DNA from: Devosia sp. 66-22
GTDB lineage: Bacteria > Pseudomonadota > Alphaproteobacteria > Rhizobiales > Devosiaceae
Reading direction: 5' to 3'
DNA length: 64,000 bases
NCBI GenBank assembly: GCA_001899065.1
Contig: MKUZ01000014.1
Span: 55,021-119,020, forward strand
Part shown: positions 7,040 through 15,177 of the stretch, piece by piece
Position numbering within the stretch: position 1 is the stretch's first letter
How the letters are laid out: every line of letters begins with the position of its first letter
Position numbers and translations under genes: made by a program
The notes under the pieces: model-generated
The model's database searches: none
Told to the model about the DNA's origin: nothing
What the model saw: only the letters and a program-made list of their open reading frames with translations

Positions 7040-8416
7040 ATGAACTCGCTGATCATCGCCGCATTGCTGCTGGTGCTGCTGGGTCTGGCCTACCAGACCG
7101 GCTGGGCGCGCGGTGGAGCGCTGGCGACCGCCACTGGCACCAAGGTTCATTCGCGCCCGCAATACCACGCCTCCTATGTGGCCGTGTGGACGCTGGTCCC
7201 GGCCCTGATCGTCCTGTTGCTGTGGGCCGTGTTCGGTGGCGGCATCACGCTCAATTTCATCCGCGAGCAGATACCGGCCGATGTGCTGGCGGGGCTCGAT
7301 GCCAACGGGCTCAACGCGCTGGTGGCGCGCATCCATGCCCTCGCATCGGGCTACGGCGTGGTGGGCGAAATCCAGCCCTATGAAGCGGCGGCGGGCAACG
7401 CACTGCGTTCGTTCCAGTTCATCACCTTCCTCGGCGTGGTGGCGGCCGCCGCCGTCGCCGGCCTCGGTGCGATGCTCTATGCCCGCAGCCGCATCACGGC
7501 CCGGCACCGGGCGCGCAACGCCGTCGAACGCGTGATCGGCTTCGTGCTGTTCGCCTGCTCGGCCATCGCGATCCTGACCACGGCGGGCATCGTCGCCTCG
7601 CTCCTCACCGAGGCGATCAAGTTCTTCACTTTCATCAATCCGCTCGACTTCTTCTTCGGCACGGTGTGGGCGCCCAACAATGCGGCGACCGGCGGCGACT
7701 ACGGCAAGTACGGCCTCCTGCCGCTGCTGATGGGCACGCTGATGATCACCGTGATCGCGATGTGCGTGGCCGTGCCGGTGGGCCTGATGGCGGCGATCTA
7801 TCTCAGCCAGTATGCACCACGGCAGCTCCGCGCCGTGGCCAAGCCGATCATCGAGATCCTTGCCGGCATTCCGACCATCGTGTTCGGTTTCTTCGCGCTG
7901 GTGACGGTGGGGCCGTTCCTGCGCGACATCGGCGCCGCGGTCGGCCTCAACATCAATGCGACGAGCGCGCTCACGGCGGGCGTGGTCATGGGCATCATGA
8001 TCATCCCGTTCGTCTCCTCGCTCAGCGACGACATCCTCAACCAGGTGCCGCGCACGCTGCGCGACGGCGCCTACGGTCTGGGCGCGACGCAGTCCGAAAC
8101 GATCCGCAGCGTGCTGCTGCCGGCGGCCCTGCCGGGCATCGTGGGGGCGTTCCTCCTCGCGGTCAGCCGCGCCGTGGGCGAAACCATGATCGTGGTGCTC
8201 GCGGCGGGCAACAGCCCGGTGCTGCGCGGCTCGATCTTCGAGCCGGTGGCGACGATCACCGTGTCGATCGTCAACCAGCTCACCGGCGACACCGACTTTG
8301 CGGGGCCGCAATCGCTGGTCGGCTTCGCGCTGGGCCTCACGCTGTTCGTGATCACGCTTGGGCTCAACATCTTCGCCCTCTACATCGTCCGCCGCTTCCG
8401 GGAGCAGTACGAGTAA
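7040..8416 (+). CDS. pstC: Phosphate ABC transporter permease PstC
   Basis: Inner-membrane half of the phosphate channel. At 458 residues it is the long PstC form. The extra N-terminal part (about residues 1-170) has its own membrane helices and a loop with NFIREQIPADVLAG. The conserved permease core follows (PLLMGTLMITVIAMCVAVPVGLMAAIYLSQYAP), with the coupling region in DGAYGLGATQSETIRSVLLP and AVGETMIVVLAAG near the end. The start at 7040 is 62 bases after pstS, past the hairpin. The stop TAA directly abuts the ATG of pstA, which points to translational coupling. Confidence 0.94.
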   Translation: MNSLIIAALLLVLLGLAYQTGWARGGALATATGTKVHSRPQYHASYVAVWTLVPALIVLLLWAVFGGGITLNFIREQIPADVLAGLDANGLNALVARIHALASGYGVVGEIQPYEAAAGNALRSFQFITFLGVVAAAAVAGLGAMLYARSRITARHRARNAVERVIGFVLFACSAIAILTTAGIVASLLTEAIKFFTFINPLDFFFGTVWAPNNAATGGDYGKYGLLPLLMGTLMITVIAMCVAVPVGLMAAIYLSQYAPRQLRAVAKPIIEILAGIPTIVFGFFALVTVGPFLRDIGAAVGLNINATSALTAGVVMGIMIIPFVSSLSDDILNQVPRTLRDGAYGLGATQSETIRSVLLPAALPGIVGAFLLAVSRAVGETMIVVLAAGNSPVLRGSIFEPVATITVSIVNQLTGDTDFAGPQSLVGFALGLTLFVITLGLNIFALYIVRRFREQYE

Positions 8417-9775
8417 ATGACCGATGTCACCGCTTCCCGCCCGCTCTCCGAGCGCACGCAGCTCATCCGCAAGAATCTGCGCCGCCGCCACATGTCGGAG
8501 ACGATCTTCCGGGCCCTGGGGCTGCTGGCGATCATCGTCGCGCTCGGCTTCGTGGCGCTGCTGTTTGCCGATATCCTGCGCAAGGGCGTGCCCGCCTTCA
8601 CGCAGTCCAATCTGCACCTGACCGCGACGTTCGATCCAGAGATCATCGATGTGGGGCCGCCCCCCGGCCGCATCGCCGGCCAGAGCGAAGCCGAGTTCCG
8701 CGCGGCGTCACTCAAGTGGCAGCGCGAAGTGGCGATGCTCAACTGGAACAAGGTGGTGGAGGCGTCGCTGCGCGCCCTCGCGCCCGCCGGCTACGAGATC
8801 GCCGCCAAGGACCTGCTGACGATCCCAGAGACCGACGCCCGGCACCGGCTGCGCGAAATGTTCGTCGCCGATCCATCCCTGCTCGGACAGACCGTCAAGG
8901 TGGACGTGCTCGCCTCGGCCAACGCCGACAACTGGATCAAGGGCAATATCGACCGCAGCCTGCCCGACAGCCAGCAGCAGCTCAAGGCGCCGGCGCGGGC
9001 GCTGATCGACCAGTTCGTCAGCAACGGCACGATCAGCATGGGCTTTGCCTGGTCGCTGCTCACCAATGTCGACAGCCGTGCCGCGCCCGCCTCCTCGGGC
9101 TTGCTCGGCGCGCTGGTCGGCTCGCTCTACATGATGCTGATCGTGATCGTGCTGGCGGTGCCGATCGGGGTCGCGGCGGCGATCTATCTCGAGGAATTCG
9201 CGCCCAAATCGCGCCTGACCGACTTCATCGAGGTCAATATCAACAACCTCGCGGCCGTGCCGTCCATCGTGTTCGGCCTGCTCGGCGCCGCGGTGTTCAT
9301 CAACTACATGCACCTGCCGATCTCGGCGCCGCTGGTGGGCGGCCTCGTGCTGACGCTGATGACGCTCCCCACCATCATCATCGCCACCCGCGGGGCGCTG
9401 CTGGGCGTGTCGCCGGCGCTGCGCCAGGCGGCGCTCGGCATGGGGGCGAGCAAGACGCAGATGGTGTTCCACCATGTGCTGCCGGTGACCTTCCCCTCCA
9501 TCCTGACGGCGACGATCATCGGTGTCGCACACGCGCTGGGCGAAACCGCGCCGCTGCTGCTGATCGGCATGAAGGCCTTCGTCGCCTCGGTTCCTGCGAC
9601 GCCGCTCGACCAGGCCACGGCGCTGCCGGTGCAGATCTACCTGTGGCAGGGCAACGAGAACCGCAACTTTTTCGAGTCGCACACGGCGGCCGCCATCATG
9701 GTGCTGCTGGTGCTGATGATTGCTCTGAACGGCATTGCGATCTTCCTGCGCAGCCGTCTCGAGCGCCGGGCATAG
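8417..9775 (+). CDS. pstA: Phosphate ABC transporter permease PstA
   Basis: Second membrane half of the Pst system. The 452-residue protein has one N-terminal helix, a periplasmic insertion of roughly 150 residues (about 60-210, the DUF3333-type segment found in large PstA proteins), then the transport core. The core includes AVPIGVAAAIYLEEFAP and the ATPase-coupling loop ALGMGASKTQMVFHHVLP. ALGETAPLLLIG is diagnostic for PstA. The start codon follows the pstC stop without a gap, and pstB begins 21 bases downstream. Confidence 0.94.
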   Translation: MTDVTASRPLSERTQLIRKNLRRRHMSETIFRALGLLAIIVALGFVALLFADILRKGVPAFTQSNLHLTATFDPEIIDVGPPPGRIAGQSEAEFRAASLKWQREVAMLNWNKVVEASLRALAPAGYEIAAKDLLTIPETDARHRLREMFVADPSLLGQTVKVDVLASANADNWIKGNIDRSLPDSQQQLKAPARALIDQFVSNGTISMGFAWSLLTNVDSRAAPASSGLLGALVGSLYMMLIVIVLAVPIGVAAAIYLEEFAPKSRLTDFIEVNINNLAAVPSIVFGLLGAAVFINYMHLPISAPLVGGLVLTLMTLPTIIIATRGALLGVSPALRQAALGMGASKTQMVFHHVLPVTFPSILTATIIGVAHALGETAPLLLIGMKAFVASVPATPLDQATALPVQIYLWQGNENRNFFESHTAAAIMVLLVLMIALNGIAIFLRSRLERRA

Positions 9776-9796
9776 CCCCGACTGGAGGACTGAACT

Positions 9797-10630
9797 ATGG
9801 ATACCCTGACAGGGAACACGAGAGTGACGCAGTCTCCGGACGTGACCTCCACCCCGGTGGAACTCAGCAAGCGCACGACGCGCCTCACCGCGCGCGACGT
9901 GACTGTGCACTATGGCTCCAAGCAGGCGCTGCACGGCATCTCGATCGACATCCCCGACCGGGCCGTGACCTCGTTCATCGGACCCTCGGGCTGCGGCAAG
10001 TCGACGTTCCTGCGCTGCATCAACCGCATGAACGACACGATCGAGGGCGCCAAGGTGGGCGGCACGATCAAGCTCGACGGCGAAGACATCTACGATCCCT
10101 CGCTCGACGTGGTGGAGCTTCGCGCCCGCATCGGAATGGTGTTCCAGAAGCCGAACCCGTTCCCCAAGTCGATCTATGACAATGTCGCCTATGGGCCGCG
10201 CATCCACGGCCTCGCCCGGTCACGTGCCGAGATGGACGAGATCGTCCATTCGTCGCTGCGCAAGGCGGGCCTGTGGCAGGAGGTCAAGGACCGGCTCGCG
10301 GAGCCCGGGACGGGCCTGTCGGGCGGCCAGCAGCAGCGGCTGTGCATCGCGCGCGCCATCGCCGTGTCGCCCGAGGTGATCCTGATGGACGAGCCGTGCT
10401 CGGCGCTCGACCCGATCGCCACCGCGATCATCGAGGAACTGATCGACGAGCTGCGCGAGAACTACACCATCGTCATCGTGACGCATTCGATGCAGCAGGC
10501 GGCGCGCGTCAGCCAGAAGACGGCATTTTTCCACCTGGGGAACCTGGTCGAGGAGGGCAACACCTCCGACATCTTCACCAATCCCCGGAACAAGCAGACC
10601 CAGGACTACATCACCGGCCGTATCGGCTGA
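9797..10630 (+). CDS. pstB: Phosphate ABC transporter ATP-binding protein PstB
   Basis: Hydrolyses ATP to drive phosphate import through PstCA. Walker A is GPSGCGKST (residues 62-70), the signature is [17 protein letters not shown], and Walker B is [13 protein letters not shown], where the Cys after EP is typical of PstB. The H-loop is in [15 protein letters not shown]. The 277-residue length includes about 30 residues before the nucleotide-binding domain; GGAGGA precedes the ATG. phoU follows after 17 bases. Confidence 0.96.
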   Translation: MDTLTGNTRVTQSPDVTSTPVELSKRTTRLTARDVTVHYGSKQALHGISIDIPDRAVTSFIGPSGCGKSTFLRCINRMNDTIEGAKVGGTIKLDGEDIYDPSLDVVELRARIGMVFQKPNPFPKSIYDNVAYGPRIHGLARSRAEMDEIVHSSLRKAGLWQEVKDRLAEPGTGLSGGQQQRLCIARAIAVSPEVILMDEPCSALDPIATAIIEELIDELRENYTIVIVTHSMQQAARVSQKTAFFHLGNLVEEGNTSDIFTNPRNKQTQDYITGRIG

Positions 10631-10647
10631 CGACGAGGACAGGCACC

Positions 10648-11346
10648 ATGGCTACGGCGCTCAACGAACATATCGTCACCTCCTACGAGGACGAGCTCAT
10701 CAACCTCAACAAGGCCATCTCCGAGATGGGCGGGATGGTGGAGCAGGCGATCACCGACGCGGCGAACGCGCTGCTCAAGCTCGACCACAAGGCGGCGCAG
10801 GATGTGCGCCAGTACGACAAGCGCATCGATGGGATGAAGGACCGCATCACGGAGATGGCGGTGTCGATCATCGCGCGGCGCCAGCCGATCGCGGTCGACC
10901 TGCGCATGGTGGTGACGGCGATCCAGGTGGCCAACGATCTCGAGCGTACCGGCGACATGGCCAAGCAGCTCGCCAAACGCACCGTGCAGATCGAGAGCCT
11001 GGCGCTCGCGCCGAAATTCTACAATGGCGTCAAGCACATGACCGACCTCGTGGCACGCCAGCTGAAGGCAGCGCTCGATGCCTATGCGAGCCGCGACGCG
11101 GCCAAGGCGGTGGATGTGTGCGCGCATGACGACGAAGTCGACGCCATGCATACGTCGCTGTTCCGCGAGCTCCTCACCTACATGATGGAAGACCCGCGTA
11201 ACATCAGCCAGTGCATCCACCTATTGTTCTGCACCAAGAGCCTCGAGCGCGTGGGCGACCACGCCACCAACATCGCGGAAGCCGCCTATTATCTCGAGAC
11301 CGGCCGCCAGCTCGGCCAGGACGAGACGCAGCGGCAGCAGCTCTAG
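10648..11346 (+). CDS. phoU: Phosphate signalling regulator PhoU
   Basis: A 232-residue helical protein that links Pst transporter status to the PhoR-PhoB pathway and restrains phosphate uptake. It shows the duplicated PhoU helical domain: the first repeat with VEQAITDAANALL and RQPIAVDLRMVVTAIQVANDLERTGDMA, the second with LLFCTKSLERVGDHATNIAE. The paired E-R-x-G-D motifs bind metal in known structures. The ATG at 10648 follows GAGGA. It lies between pstB and phoB, the standard alphaproteobacterial order. Confidence 0.95.
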   Translation: MATALNEHIVTSYEDELINLNKAISEMGGMVEQAITDAANALLKLDHKAAQDVRQYDKRIDGMKDRITEMAVSIIARRQPIAVDLRMVVTAIQVANDLERTGDMAKQLAKRTVQIESLALAPKFYNGVKHMTDLVARQLKAALDAYASRDAAKAVDVCAHDDEVDAMHTSLFRELLTYMMEDPRNISQCIHLLFCTKSLERVGDHATNIAEAAYYLETGRQLGQDETQRQQL

Positions 11347-11357
11347 GACCGCGCGAC

Positions 11358-12059
11358 ATGACCGCGACCATCCTGATCGTCGAAGACGAGGCGGATCTGC
11401 GCGAGCTCGTCCGCTACAATCTCGAAGCCGAGGGCTTTCGCGTCAGCATGGCCGAGAGCGGCGACGAGGCGGTGGAGCGCATCCGCGACGGCGTGCCGGA
11501 CCTGATCCTGCTCGACTGGATGCTGCCGGGGCTGAGCGGCATCGAGCTCTGCCGGCGCTGGCGCTCGCGCGAGGAAACAGCGCGCACGCCGATCATCATG
11601 ATCACCGCGCGCGGCGAGGAAGAAGAACGGGTCCGCGGGCTGGCCACCGGCGCCGACGACTATGTCGTCAAGCCCTTCTCGATGCCCGAGCTGGTGGCCC
11701 GCATCCAGGCGCTGCTTCGCCGCTCGAGCCCGCAGCTCGTCACCAACGTGCTCAAGGCCGGCGATCTCGAGCTCGACCGGCAGAGCCACCGCGTTCGCCG
11801 CTCCGGCCGTGACCTGCATCTGGGGCCGACCGAGTACCGGCTGCTCGAATATCTGATGCGTCATCCCGGCCGCGTCTATTCGCGCGAGCAATTGCTCGAC
11901 GGGGTGTGGGGCAACGACGTCTATGTCGACGAACGCACCGTGGACGTCCATGTGGGACGGCTGCGCAAGGCGATCAATCGCGGACGCGAGGCCGATCCGA
12001 TCCGCACCGTTCGCGGGGCGGGCTACGCCTTCGATGAGCGCTTCGCGGCGATGAGCTGA
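11358..12059 (+). CDS. phoB: Phosphate-regulon response regulator PhoB
   Basis: A 233-residue OmpR-family transcription factor that binds Pho boxes and activates phosphate-starvation genes, probably including this operon. The receiver domain has the acidic pair in VEDEAD, phosphoacceptor Asp53 (LILLDWMLPG) and KPFSMPELVARI. The winged-helix output domain at about residues 130-230 contains LGPTEYRLLEYLMRHPGRV and RTVDVHVGRLRKAI. The start follows phoU by 11 bases. No PhoR kinase gene lies in the cluster. Confidence 0.95.
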   Translation: MTATILIVEDEADLRELVRYNLEAEGFRVSMAESGDEAVERIRDGVPDLILLDWMLPGLSGIELCRRWRSREETARTPIIMITARGEEEERVRGLATGADDYVVKPFSMPELVARIQALLRRSSPQLVTNVLKAGDLELDRQSHRVRRSGRDLHLGPTEYRLLEYLMRHPGRVYSREQLLDGVWGNDVYVDERTVDVHVGRLRKAINRGREADPIRTVRGAGYAFDERFAAMS

Positions 12060-12126
12060 GGCTGCCGTCAGGTCGGAGTGAACGCAGGGGCGGGGTTGTG
12101 CGTTGATGCCTCCGGAGGGCTTCCCC

Positions 12127-13071
12127 ATGCCGGAACGGCACTATCATGTCATCTTCAATCCCAATGCCGGCACGGCGCTGACCAACGGCGTCACCACGGC
12201 CACGCTCACCGAGCTGTTCAGCGCGGCGGGGCTCAGCTTCGACATCGACGACGATGACGACGAGCCGCTCGAAGACCGCATCGAGCGCGCGCTGCAAGGC
12301 CCCGCCGACGTGATCGTCGCCGGGGGAGGGGACGGCACCGTCCTCGCCGTTGCCGAGGGGCTGCTCGGCAGCGACAAGACGCTCGCTATCCTGCCGCTCG
12401 GCACGCTCAACGGGCTCGCGCGCGATCTCGTGCTGCCGCTCGACGTGCCGACCGCCGTCAAGACGCTCCCCGAACTCGAACCGCGCGCCATCGACGTGGC
12501 GGAAGTGAACGGGCGCGCCTTCCTCCACAATGTCATCATCGGGCTGGTGCCCGGGATCGGCGTGGGGCGCGAGAAGATCCGGGGCAGCGGACTGTGGGGG
12601 AAGATCGCCTTCACCCTGTTCATGATCCGCCGGCTGGCCCGGGCGCGGCGCATCGCGCTCGCGCTGCAGCTCAACGGGACCGACAATGTGCGGGTCGAGC
12701 GGCTGCAGACGCTGGTGGTCGCCAACAATTCCTACGACCAGCGCTTCGGCCGCTTCATGGCGCGGCGGCGGCTCGACCGGGGGCGGCTCACGGCGTACCT
12801 TATCCGCAATCTGCGACTGGGCGACGCGCTCCGGCTCACGGTCGAGATGATCATGGGCACATGGGGAGGCGATCAGGTCATCGAGTATGAAAAGGTCCAG
12901 CAACTGACGGTGGTGAGCAAGAAGCCGCTGTTGTCGGTGTCGATGGATGGCGAGGTGCTGATGCTCGAAACGCCGCTCACCTTCGCGGTGCGGCCCAAGA
13001 GCCTGAACGTGCTTGCACCGGCCCTGCCGGCGGCAGAGCCTACGCCGCAACCGGCCGCGGAGGTCGCCTGA
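12127..13071 (+). CDS. Diacylglycerol/lipid kinase family protein
   Basis: A 314-residue protein with the DAGK catalytic fold. It has FNPNAGTA near the N-terminus, the nucleotide-binding GGGDGT (residues 66-71) and [13 protein letters not shown], a pattern shared by YegS, DgkB and related lipid kinases. The substrate is unknown; diacylglycerol or another lipid alcohol is the family expectation. The ATG at 12127 is preferred because GGAGGG lies 7 bases before it. The gene is 2 bases from the metallophosphoesterase gene and probably forms a transcription unit with it. Lipid kinases next to phosphate regulators could relate to membrane remodelling, which is only inference. Confidence 0.84.
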   Translation: MPERHYHVIFNPNAGTALTNGVTTATLTELFSAAGLSFDIDDDDDEPLEDRIERALQGPADVIVAGGGDGTVLAVAEGLLGSDKTLAILPLGTLNGLARDLVLPLDVPTAVKTLPELEPRAIDVAEVNGRAFLHNVIIGLVPGIGVGREKIRGSGLWGKIAFTLFMIRRLARARRIALALQLNGTDNVRVERLQTLVVANNSYDQRFGRFMARRRLDRGRLTAYLIRNLRLGDALRLTVEMIMGTWGGDQVIEYEKVQQLTVVSKKPLLSVSMDGEVLMLETPLTFAVRPKSLNVLAPALPAAEPTPQPAAEVA

Positions 13072-13073
13072 CC

Positions 13074-13910
13074 ATGCGCATGGCGCATCTGTCGGACCTG
13101 CATTTCGGCAAGCACGACCAGGACCTCGCGCCGACGCTGGCGCCCGAACTCGACGCGCAGAATCTCGATCTCGTGGTGATCAGCGGCGACTTCACGCAGG
13201 ACGGCACCGAGGACGAGTTCAAGGTCGCGCGTGCATTCATCGACACGCTCAAGGCGCCCGTGTTCGCGGTCCCCGGCAATCACGACGTGCCGCAGATCAA
13301 TCTGCTGCGCCGGCTGGTGTCGCCCTATGCCCATTACCGCAAATATATCGACGCCAACCTCGAGCCGTTCGTCGAGATCGACGGTGTGGCGGTGTGCGGC
13401 CTCAGGACCTCGCGCCGTTTCTCTCCCGACATGAACTGGTCGAACGGCTTCCTCGACAGGGGGCAGCTGCGGGCGCTCGAGGGGCGGCTCGGCAAGGCGT
13501 CCCCCGGCGCGGTTCGCGTCATCGTCGCGCACCATCCGCTGCTCTATCCGGAGACGGGCGAGCCGAAGCGGCAGCGGCGCGTGCGACGGGCCGACCGCGC
13601 GCTCGAAGAGTTCTCCCGGCTGGGGGTGCGGCTGGTGCTGTCGGGCCACTTCCACCTGTCCTATGTGCGTGTCCATGAGCGGCCGGGCACGGTGACGGAG
13701 GGCGCGCCGGACGGTCTCCGCCGCGCCACGGCGGCGCCGATTCTGGTGGCGCAGACCTCGTCGACGACGTCGACGCGGCTGCGCGGTCATCCCAACGCCT
13801 ACAATCTGATTTCCATCGAGGGCGAGGAAATCGACATCGCCGTGCGCGAGTGGCGGGACGGCAGGTGGATGACCCGCGAACGCACGCAGGACGTGGCGCC
13901 CGCCGCCTGA
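13074..13910 (+). CDS. Calcineurin-like metallophosphoesterase
   Basis: A dinuclear-metal phosphoesterase of 278 residues. The five family blocks are in order: HLSDLHFG (Asp8, His10), [21 protein letters not shown] and LSGHFHLSY. The overall shape resembles 3',5'-cyclic-nucleotide phosphodiesterase or UDP-diacylglucosamine hydrolase relatives, but the substrate cannot be assigned. No signal peptide. The start codon comes two bases after the stop of the lipid-kinase gene, so the two are co-expressed. Confidence 0.88.
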   Translation: MRMAHLSDLHFGKHDQDLAPTLAPELDAQNLDLVVISGDFTQDGTEDEFKVARAFIDTLKAPVFAVPGNHDVPQINLLRRLVSPYAHYRKYIDANLEPFVEIDGVAVCGLRTSRRFSPDMNWSNGFLDRGQLRALEGRLGKASPGAVRVIVAHHPLLYPETGEPKRQRRVRRADRALEEFSRLGVRLVLSGHFHLSYVRVHERPGTVTEGAPDGLRRATAAPILVAQTSSTTSTRLRGHPNAYNLISIEGEEIDIAVREWRDGRWMTRERTQDVAPAA

Positions 13911-13976
13911 GCCGGTAATGCGCAGGGCGGCTTAACCCTGTCATCCACAGACGAACATCTCCCTCCTCAAAGCGGC

Positions 13977-14006
13977 TTGACATAGCTTTGCAATCGATTT
14001 CACTAT
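13977..14006 (+). promoter_or_regulatory. Promoter of the locus A LacI-type regulator gene
   Basis: TTGACA (13977-13982) and CACTAT (14001-14006) are separated by 18 bases, a good housekeeping-sigma promoter. The palindrome at 14009 begins two bases after the -10, so a bound repressor would block initiation. Confidence 0.6.
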
Positions 14007-14008
14007 GT

Positions 14009-14020
14009 GGGATCGATCCC
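14009..14020. promoter_or_regulatory. Autoregulatory operator of the locus A regulator
   Basis: GGGATCGATCCC is a perfect 12 bp palindrome with a central CG, the usual LacI-family operator centre. The same 12 bases form the core of the longer palindrome at 15131 before the transporter genes. Confidence 0.7.
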
Positions 14021-14048
14021 TCAGAGAAGGGACGAAAGCCGGGGGGAT

Positions 14049-15074
14049 ATGGTCACTATTTCGGACGTATCGAAGCGTGCAGGCGTCTCGCGATCCACCG
14101 TGTCGCGCGTCGTCGCCCGCAATGGCTACGTCTCGGACGTCAAGCGCCGAGCGATCGAAAGCGCCATCGCCGAACTCGGCTACCGTCCCAACACCCTGGC
14201 GCAGGCGCTGCGCTCCAACCGCTCCAACATGATCGGCGCGGTGGTGGTCGACGTGGGCACGCCGTACTTCGCCAACATGGTCTATGGCATGCAGCGCTCG
14301 TCGCGCGCCGAGGGCAAGTCGCTGCTGGTGATATCGGGCTATGCCGACCAGGACGAAGAAGCCCGCGCCATCATCGAACTGGTCGACCGCTCCTGCGACG
14401 GCATCATCCTCTATCTCGAACGCCCGATGCGCGCCGACGTGGTCGAGATCGTGCGCAAGGCGCAGGTGCCGGTGGTGAGCATCGGTCGCAAGCACTATCC
14501 GCATTCGCGCGGCGTCGTGACGTTCGACAATTTCGGCGGGGCGCGGCAGGCGATGGCGTTCCTGATCGAGCAGGGGCATCGCAAGATCGTCCATCTCAGC
14601 GGACAGCCGGAATTCGGCGACGTCGTGGCGCGTATCGAGGGAATCGAAGCCGCGCTTGCCGAGCATGGCATGAGCCTTGACGACATTCACATCGTCAACG
14701 GCACGTTCAGCCAGGAGTTCGGCCTCGCCGCGACAACCCAGCTCATCAAGGAAGGCCGGGATTTCACGGCGATCTTTGCCGGCGACGACGACATGGCCGC
14801 CGGCGTGCTGCAAGCCCTGCGGGAGAACGGCCGCAGGGTGCCCGAAGACGTGTCGGTGATCGGGTTCGACGACGCCTTCCATGCCAAGCATCTGTGGCCA
14901 CCGCTGACCACGATGAAGCAGCCCACCGATGCCATCGGCGAGGCGGCCTCGAGTTTACTTCTGCAATTATTGGCCGAGCCCAGCATGGGGACCGGCGAGA
15001 GGACGATTGAAACAGCTCTGGTGGTTCGCTCCAGCGTGAGCAGGCCATCGGTCACGGAAAGGCAGGTCGCGTAA
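14049..15074 (+). CDS. LacI-family transcriptional regulator of locus A
   Basis: A sugar-responsive repressor of 341 residues. The N-terminal helix-turn-helix reads VTISDVSKRAGVSRSTVSRVV, with the hinge helix around RPNTLAQALRSNRS, followed by a periplasmic-binding-protein-like effector domain with FAGDDDMAAGVLQAL and VSVIGFDDA. The ATG at 14049 follows a GGGGGG ribosome site and places the DNA-binding domain at the very start. It is transcribed toward the Opp-type transporter; identical palindrome cores lie before this gene and before the transporter, so it probably controls both. Its effector is likely a sugar, which argues that the transporter carries oligosaccharides rather than peptides. 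Confidence 0.9.
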   Translation: MVTISDVSKRAGVSRSTVSRVVARNGYVSDVKRRAIESAIAELGYRPNTLAQALRSNRSNMIGAVVVDVGTPYFANMVYGMQRSSRAEGKSLLVISGYADQDEEARAIIELVDRSCDGIILYLERPMRADVVEIVRKAQVPVVSIGRKHYPHSRGVVTFDNFGGARQAMAFLIEQGHRKIVHLSGQPEFGDVVARIEGIEAALAEHGMSLDDIHIVNGTFSQEFGLAATTQLIKEGRDFTAIFAGDDDMAAGVLQALRENGRRVPEDVSVIGFDDAFHAKHLWPPLTTMKQPTDAIGEAASSLLLQLLAEPSMGTGERTIETALVVRSSVSRPSVTERQVA

Positions 15075-15130
15075 GCGAAGGCCGGTGCTGGCCAAGTGGT
15101 ATCATTGCCAAGGGGCCGGGATCATGACGA

Positions 15131-15150
15131 ATATGGGATCGATCCCATAT
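15131..15150. promoter_or_regulatory. Operator of the locus A transporter operon
   Basis: ATATGGGATCGATCCCATAT is a perfect 20 bp palindrome sharing its 12 bp core with the site at 14009. TTGCCA (15105-15110) with GAATAT (15129-15134) 18 bases later could be the promoter, with the operator overlapping its -10. The binding-protein start is 27 bases beyond. Confidence 0.75.
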
Positions 15151-15177
15151 AAGGATCCACAGGAGGAGGAAACGAAA

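Noticed and set aside
6953..8617. A 554-codon open frame on the minus strand across pstC
   Set aside because: Antisense to an obvious PstC; its composition (H, R, Q, D rich) is that of a shadow frame.
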